Assembly (NCBI GenBank): GCA_903922735.1
Contig: CAIXUZ010000012.1
Span: forward strand, 1 to 64,000
Length of the DNA stretch: 64,000 nt
DNA from: an uncultured Verrucomicrobia subdivision 3 bacterium
GTDB lineage: Bacteria; Verrucomicrobiota; Verrucomicrobiia; Limisphaerales; UBA11358
Reading direction: 5' to 3'
Shown one piece after another: positions 60,015-64,000 of this stretch. The first letter of the stretch is position 1, and each line of letters starts with the position of its first letter. The notes under the pieces were generated by a model. The model searched no databases. It saw only the letters and a program-made list of their open reading frames with translations, and was not told the DNA's origin. A program made the translations under genes and the position numbers.

Positions 60015-60038
60015 GGTGGGGCGAGCGTCCCCGCGAGC
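60015..60038 (+). repeat. Half copy of the 75-bp hairpin element
   Basis: ggtggggcgagcgtccccg... repeats the left arm of the element inside the aas-like gene (8893-8917) almost exactly. No right arm follows; the array starts six bases later. Confidence 0.75.
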
Positions 60039-60043
60039 AGGCC

Positions 60044-60307
60044 AACCACTTGGTTCAACGCCTCATCCACCCGACTGAATTAGCCAACCACCCGTCAGCA
60101 TCCAGCAACCGAACGGTTATTAAAGACAACCGCTCGGTTGTATTCACCAACCACCCGATTCCTTTTCACAACCGCTTGGTTTCATTTGCTAACCAGCCGG
60201 TTGACAGATACAACCAAGCGCTTTCTTTATACAACCAACCGATTGTCTTCTGCAACCGCATGGTTTGATTAAGCAACCAAGTGGTTATACTATACAACCA
60301 AGTGGTT
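60044..60307 (+). repeat. 21-bp-period array A: thirteen dyad units
   Basis: Units start at 60044, 60065, 60086, 60107, 60128, 60149, 60170, 60191, 60212, 60233, 60254, 60275 and 60296, with not one base of drift. Twelve units open with aacc and the second with atcc. Eight keep both aacc and ggtt. Among these, the fifth base pair varies in step: a..t (60044, 60275, 60296), g..c (60107, 60128), with g..t or a..c intermediates (60170, 60254, 60191). The nine bases between cores are not conserved. A plus-strand frame through part of it (60050-60268) is a seven-codon repeat, probably without coding meaning. Confidence 0.9.
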
Positions 60308-60316
60308 GAAATCGGC

Positions 60317-60385
60317 TAAAACGTCAATTTCAAACCTAAAAGCATCAATAAACATCAGAAAAGCCTAAAAGAATGCGAAAAACAG
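60317..60385 (+). repeat. Phased A-tracts directly after array A
   Basis: Tracts of three to five A (or aattt) begin near 60318, 60326, 60337, 60349, 60358, 60366 and 60377, close to a 10-base phase. The arrangement (21-bp array, then phased A-tracts) repeats that at 20462-20660. Confidence 0.55.
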
Positions 60386-60525
60386 GCTAGAGCCGAAAGC
60401 TTCAGCCTTGGAATGGTTCATTCTCCCCCTTCGGGGGAAGGCCAGGATGAGAGGGCGCGGTTCATGGGAAGTAAACCGGTGGGGGCGAGCCACCCAGATT
60501 AATAACAAGTAAAACAAAGGCAAAG

Positions 60526-60588
60526 GAATGGTAAAGTTTTGGATGCTCTATCAAGGCATTACAACAATTAGCCCTCTGCCTGGTAAAG
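60526..60588 (+). repeat. 63-bp dispersed repeat, copy 2
   Basis: Partner of 1452-1514, ungapped, with gatgctctatcaa and gcctggtaaag conserved. Confidence 0.75.
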
Positions 60589-60931
60589 AAAAGTGTGACG
60601 TTAAAGTACGTGGACGGCTGGCACCTAGGTTATACCAGTTTCTAGTTTCAAATTTCCCAATTTCGGCTTGGTTGGGTTCCGCCTCAACCCTCAGCTCTTC
60701 CACCTTGGCGACCTTGGTATCTTGGCGGTTTATTTAAACCCAGTTTTCGCTTCCCACTTTGTAATCCGTGTGTCGTAGTCCCGCGGTCCAGCATGTGGCG
60801 GACAATTAACCATTTTTTGTTTTTGGAAATTTTTCTGGACCAATTCCCATCGTCAAACGCCGCGTACCACCCCGCTTCAGTTCTACCGCCGCTTGCCACC
60901 GGCATGATCTTCGGCCACCATCACCTCACCC

Positions 60932-62215
60932 ATGCGCCGCCACCTTTATCTCATACTGGCCCTCTCTGCTGCCATGTCCGTCACCCACGCTGACGGTACA
61001 AATGCCAATCGTGTTGCCGCAGTCATGAACACCTCCGGCTGTGTCGCCTTCTGGGATTTCGTGAAACGCGAACCGGATGGTGCGCATCGTTTCACCGCGC
61101 ACGTTCCGGCGGGCGCGACCAATGACTTCGCGCTCGATGCGGGCAATTATGTGAAGGACTACTGGGGCGAAGGTCGTGAGGCGGCGTATGCCGATTTTCC
61201 ATTGCTTGGGCGCGGGCCGTTCGGTGACGCCATTCGTATCTGCAAGGAGACCGACGCCACGTTTCGTCCGTTTCTCTTCGTGCCGCGTGCGCGTTTGCAG
61301 GATTCGCCCATTGATATCAAGGGGACCAATAAGTCAGTCACGCTCGTCGTATGGGCCATTCGCGAGAGCGGCAATCACGCGCTGGCCGGCATCTGGCATG
61401 AGGGCACCGACTTGAAGCCGAAGGAAACGGCCGTCATCCGGAAGGTGGAGCGCGGCCAGCGTCAATACGCTCTCTTTGCGGGGTTGAACAAAATTGGCAG
61501 TGCGTGCGGCCATGTTTCCGAAAACGGCGCCGGTTCTTTCCTCTACAAATACGCCCTGCATAAATGCAACTCCGGCGATGTCTCGCCCGAGGTGCCTGCG
61601 GATTCGCCGGCCGAGGTGCTCGATGCCTCGTGGCAGTGTTTCGCCATGACTTTTGATGCCAATCGTCATGAAATCACCGGCTGGCTCAATGGCACAGACA
61701 CCGCCCGCTGGCAGGAGAATGTGCGGAAAGCCATTCCTGCCATCCACAACGCCTGGTTGCAAGGCAGCCTGCGCCGCCAGCCCGGCGCGCAGCCCGGCGA
61801 AGATCCGAATTTCCCGAAAGATCAGTTTTACAATCCGCCCGAGGATCAACCCATCACCACCAAATTGATTAGCGAGACCGCTGACGAGCGGGTGGAGTTG
61901 CAGGAATTCCGCTACACCCGAGTGAAAGTCACCCAGCGCAAAGCTACCGATGGCTCGTGGGCCGTCACCGGCCGGGACCTGGCCGATGTGCGGCTGAATC
62001 CTTGGTGGTATTCGCCCGACTCCATCTACACCCCCGCCAATGATGGCACCGGCGGTCCCTTCACCATCGGCCGCGTCATTCACAGCGGAAAATCCGTCGG
62101 CTTCACCGGCTGGATCGGCGGCGTGGCGGTGTTCAATCGCGCGCTGTCGGCTCCGGAAATTCAACGGTTGTCTGAAGTCGGCCGCAGTGCCCCGATTTCT
62201 TTTCCGGCGCAGTAA
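60932..62215 (+). CDS. Secreted LamG/concanavalin-like protein
   Basis: 427 residues from the ATG at 60932; signal peptide MRRHLYLILALSAAMSVTHA. It has laminin-G/lectin-like features: CVAFWDFVKREPDG, SVTLVVWAIRESGNHALAGIWHEG, WQCFAMTFDANRHEITGWLNG and the typical C-terminal signature FTGWIGGVAVFNRALSAPEIQRL. No catalytic motif is seen; glycan or surface binding is likely. It opens the short block after the third island and is followed 24 bases later by the DUF1080 gene. Confidence 0.75.
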   Translation: MRRHLYLILALSAAMSVTHADGTNANRVAAVMNTSGCVAFWDFVKREPDGAHRFTAHVPAGATNDFALDAGNYVKDYWGEGREAAYADFPLLGRGPFGDAIRICKETDATFRPFLFVPRARLQDSPIDIKGTNKSVTLVVWAIRESGNHALAGIWHEGTDLKPKETAVIRKVERGQRQYALFAGLNKIGSACGHVSENGAGSFLYKYALHKCNSGDVSPEVPADSPAEVLDASWQCFAMTFDANRHEITGWLNGTDTARWQENVRKAIPAIHNAWLQGSLRRQPGAQPGEDPNFPKDQFYNPPEDQPITTKLISETADERVELQEFRYTRVKVTQRKATDGSWAVTGRDLADVRLNPWWYSPDSIYTPANDGTGGPFTIGRVIHSGKSVGFTGWIGGVAVFNRALSAPEIQRLSEVGRSAPISFPAQ

Positions 62216-62239
62216 AACCCTTTTTCTATCATCAATCTC

Positions 62240-62983
62240 ATGAAACGATTTTTCATCACCACTTCCATCCTGCTATTGACTGCGGGTCTCTGCCAGGCGC
62301 AGGAGAAATCATCACCGTCAACGGCAACGAATACCGCTGCCATCCGCGCCTTTATTGATGATGAGGCTCCCGGCTGGCGCTCGCTGGTCGCGGCGGACTT
62401 CGCAAAAGTGAACAGTGCCGACGATACCTGGTCTTGGATGAACGGCGTGCTGCATTGCACGGGCCAGCCGATCAGTGTCATGCGCACGGCCAAGGAGTTT
62501 GGGAACTTCGAGATGGTCGTGGAATGGATGCACGAGAAGTCCGCCGGCAACTCCGGGGTCTTCGTGTGGGCCACGCCCGCCTCCATTGATAAACTCACCG
62601 TGGCGGGCAAGCCCGGCCTTCCGGATGGCATTGAGGTGCAGATTCTCGATCACGGTTACACCGACCTGATGAAAGCCAAGGGAGCCAAGACTGACTGGTT
62701 CGGCACCGATGGCGATGTCTTTCCCGTCCGCGTGAAGATGACCCCTTTCCCGCCATTGTCGCCCAACGGCACCCGCAGTTTTCCGCGCAAGCTTCTTTCC
62801 AAAGGCTATGGCGAATGGAACCACTACTACATTCGCGCCATCAACGGTGAATTGCGCCTCTGGGTGAACGGCGAGGAGGTTTCCGGCGGCACCGCCATCG
62901 ACCCCGCTCGAGGTTATCTTTGTGTTGAAAGCGAAGGTTCGCCAATTCAATTCCGGAAATTGCGGGTACGCGAGCTGCCGTGA
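62240..62983 (+). CDS. Secreted DUF1080 (3-keto-disaccharide hydrolase-like) protein
   Basis: 247 residues; signal peptide MKRFFITTSILLLTAGLCQA. It matches DUF1080: DDTWSWMNGVLHCTGQPISVMRTAKEFGNFEMVVEWMHEKSAGNSGVFVWA, GIEVQILDHG, EWNHYYIRAINGELRLWVNGEEVSGG, GYLCVESEGSPIQFRKLRVREL. Members of this jelly-roll family include 3-keto-glycoside hydrolases and are abundant in Planctomycetes and Verrucomicrobia. Its partner dehydrogenase (Gfo/Idh type) is not in the window. Confidence 0.88.
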   Translation: MKRFFITTSILLLTAGLCQAQEKSSPSTATNTAAIRAFIDDEAPGWRSLVAADFAKVNSADDTWSWMNGVLHCTGQPISVMRTAKEFGNFEMVVEWMHEKSAGNSGVFVWATPASIDKLTVAGKPGLPDGIEVQILDHGYTDLMKAKGAKTDWFGTDGDVFPVRVKMTPFPPLSPNGTRSFPRKLLSKGYGEWNHYYIRAINGELRLWVNGEEVSGGTAIDPARGYLCVESEGSPIQFRKLRVRELP

Positions 62984-63114
62984 GTAGGTGCTGGGAAGCA
63001 TTCAATCCCGGGCAATCCAGTTCCTTCGTGTGATCCACACCTGATTAAACAGGGTTGCCACCGGCCTTGATTGATTTGTAAACTAAAAAAGACTTTTCCA
63101 TATATGTTCCGAAC

Positions 63115-64000
63115 ATGAAAACCACCATCCCGCAAATTATTATGACTGCCCTCGCAATGACTGCCTGTTCCCAAGCGGCTGGCGCCACATTTGGCGACGA
63201 CCTGGCGTTTCTCCAAAAACACACTCCGCTCATCGTGCTTAGCGATCCCGCCGGCCAGGCCAAGGTCGCCGTGGCGCCCGCCTGGCAGGGTCGCGTGATG
63301 ACCAGTTCCGCCGGCGGCGACAGCGGCTTGAGCTACGGCTGGATCAACCGCGATCTCATTGCCAGCGGAAAACTTCAGCCGCACATCAATGCCTTCGGCG
63401 GCGAAGACCGCTTTTGGCTGGGGCCAGAAGGCGGACAATTCTCCATCTTCTTCGCCAAGGGGGCGAAGTTCGAGTTGAGCGATTGGTTCACGCCGGCGGC
63501 GATTGACACGATGCCGTATGAAGTCACTCAGCAGAGTCAGTCCTCGGCCACGTTCCGTGCGGGTTTTTCCCTGACGAATTTTTCTGGCACCCGTTTCGAG
63601 GTGGGCGTGGATCGGGCGGTGAATCTGCTCACCCCCAGGGAAACGGCGGCGAAGCTTGGCGTCAAAGTTGGCAAAGGGGTGACGCTCGTCGCGTATGAAA
63701 CGGTCAACAAAATCACCAACATCGGCGAGCTGCCGTGGGAGAATAAATCCGGCCTGCTTTCAGTGTGGATTTTAGGCATGTTCAATCCGTCGCCCGCCAC
63801 CACCATTGTCGTGCCCATCAAGTCCGGCCCGGAATCGAAGCTGGGCGCCAAGGTCACTTCGGATTATTTTGGAACCGTGCCGGCAAGCCGGTTGGTGGTG
63901 AAGGACGAGGTGATTTTCTTTAGTGGCGACGGTGGATTTCGCAGCAAGATCGGCATCAATCCCCTGCGCAGTAAGGCGGTTTTGGGCAGCTATGATGCTA
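63115..64000 (+). CDS. Secreted protein of unknown function (3' partial, possibly DUF6786)
   Basis: The ATG at 63115 opens a frame that runs off the window end (295 codons seen). Signal peptide MKTTIPQIIMTALAMTACSQAAGA. The body is beta-rich: PLIVLSDPAGQAKVAVAPAWQGRVMTSSAGG, SYGWINRDLIASGKLQPHINAFGGEDRFWLGPEGGQFSIFF, RFEVGVDRAVNLL. It recalls a family of Verrucomicrobia/Bacteroidetes proteins annotated DUF6786, similar in part to aldose-epimerase-like folds, but this is from memory. Placed with glycan-related genes. Confidence 0.6.
   Translation, partial: MKTTIPQIIMTALAMTACSQAAGATFGDDLAFLQKHTPLIVLSDPAGQAKVAVAPAWQGRVMTSSAGGDSGLSYGWINRDLIASGKLQPHINAFGGEDRFWLGPEGGQFSIFFAKGAKFELSDWFTPAAIDTMPYEVTQQSQSSATFRAGFSLTNFSGTRFEVGVDRAVNLLTPRETAAKLGVKVGKGVTLVAYETVNKITNIGELPWENKSGLLSVWILGMFNPSPATTIVVPIKSGPESKLGAKVTSDYFGTVPASRLVVKDEVIFFSGDGGFRSKIGINPLRSKAVLGSYDA

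Larger units (their letters stand above)
59899..60931. other. Third non-coding repeat island
   Basis: About 1 kb without a supportable gene. From left to right: the 27-bp motif (59979-60005), half of the 75-bp hairpin element (60015-60038), the 21-bp-period array A (60044-60307), phased A-tracts (60317-60385), a ctccccc/gggggaag hairpin (near 60424), the 63-bp dispersed repeat (60526-60588) and a cttggcg-rich stretch (60703-60735). Confidence 0.75.

Noticed and set aside
60050..60268. A 72-codon protein with a seven-residue repeat through array A
   Set aside because: The frame is open because 21 is a multiple of three. It begins and ends out of step with the array, has no ribosome binding site, and conservation follows the DNA dyad, not codons.
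60044..60307. A CRISPR array
   Set aside because: The conserved part is only 12 bases with 9-base spacers, far below CRISPR dimensions; units vary and no cas gene is present.

Overview
The window looks like chromosomal DNA of a GC-rich, polysaccharide-degrading member of the Verrucomicrobiota (Pedosphaera/Limisphaera-like). This is inferred from several things: a PEP-CTERM sorting tail, autotransporter-type beta-strand repeats, DUF2934 and DUF1080 proteins, dense secreted glycosidases with no SusC/SusD pair, and intergenic islands full of short palindromes. No rRNA, CRISPR array, transposase or integrase was seen.

Layout. 1-2.3 kb: 3' end of a PEP-CTERM protein, tRNA-Lys(CTT), and a repeat-rich non-coding island. 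2.3-9.6 kb: housekeeping and envelope genes (CvpA-like protein, GT2 glycosyltransferase, SGNH lipoprotein, a three-domain MFS/acyltransferase/acyl-ligase fusion) ending in a truncated hydrolase. 9.9-10.9 kb: XRE regulator and tRNA-Val(TAC). 11.0-17.0 kb: three overlapping CNNM/CorC-type genes, a carotenoid-hydratase-like membrane protein, a small unknown protein and a Na/Ca exchanger-like protein. 17.0-19.3 kb: a SAM-I riboswitch with terminator in front of a threonine-synthase-like gene, a MoaD/ThiS carrier and a NIL-domain protein, a probable sulfur/methionine operon. 19.7-21.0 kb: a second non-coding island. 21.5-59.9 kb: a long co-directional run of secreted carbohydrate-active genes, many joined by ATGA stop/start overlaps. 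They include three GH29 alpha-L-fucosidases plus a GH29-like protein, two GH141-like proteins, two GH28-like proteins, GH51, a GH43-like protein, a PL8 lyase, a heparin-lyase-fold protein, a GH5-like protein, esterases and beta-helix proteins. 59.9-60.9 kb: a third island. 60.9-64.0 kb: a LamG-like protein, a DUF1080 protein and a truncated secreted protein.

The exported enzymes would together strip fucose, arabinose, galacturonate and other sugars from a complex glycan, with beta-elimination of uronate chains by the PL8 enzyme. The substrate is not settled: no sulfatase is present, which argues against sulfated fucoidan, and no importer or dedicated regulator is encoded here.

The strongest unexplained signal is in the islands. 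At 60044-60307 there are thirteen 12-bp units (core aaccRNNYggtt) spaced exactly 21 bp apart, two turns of B-DNA, with covariation between half-sites. A second, more diverged 21-bp-period array lies at 20462-20570. Both are followed at once by runs of A-tracts phased near 10 bp, as expected of bent DNA. Other points of interest are a 75-bp hairpin element inserted in frame in the acyl-ligase gene, near-identical signal-peptide leaders reused on unrelated enzymes together with leader-only relics, and a frameshifted RCC1 propeller gene.
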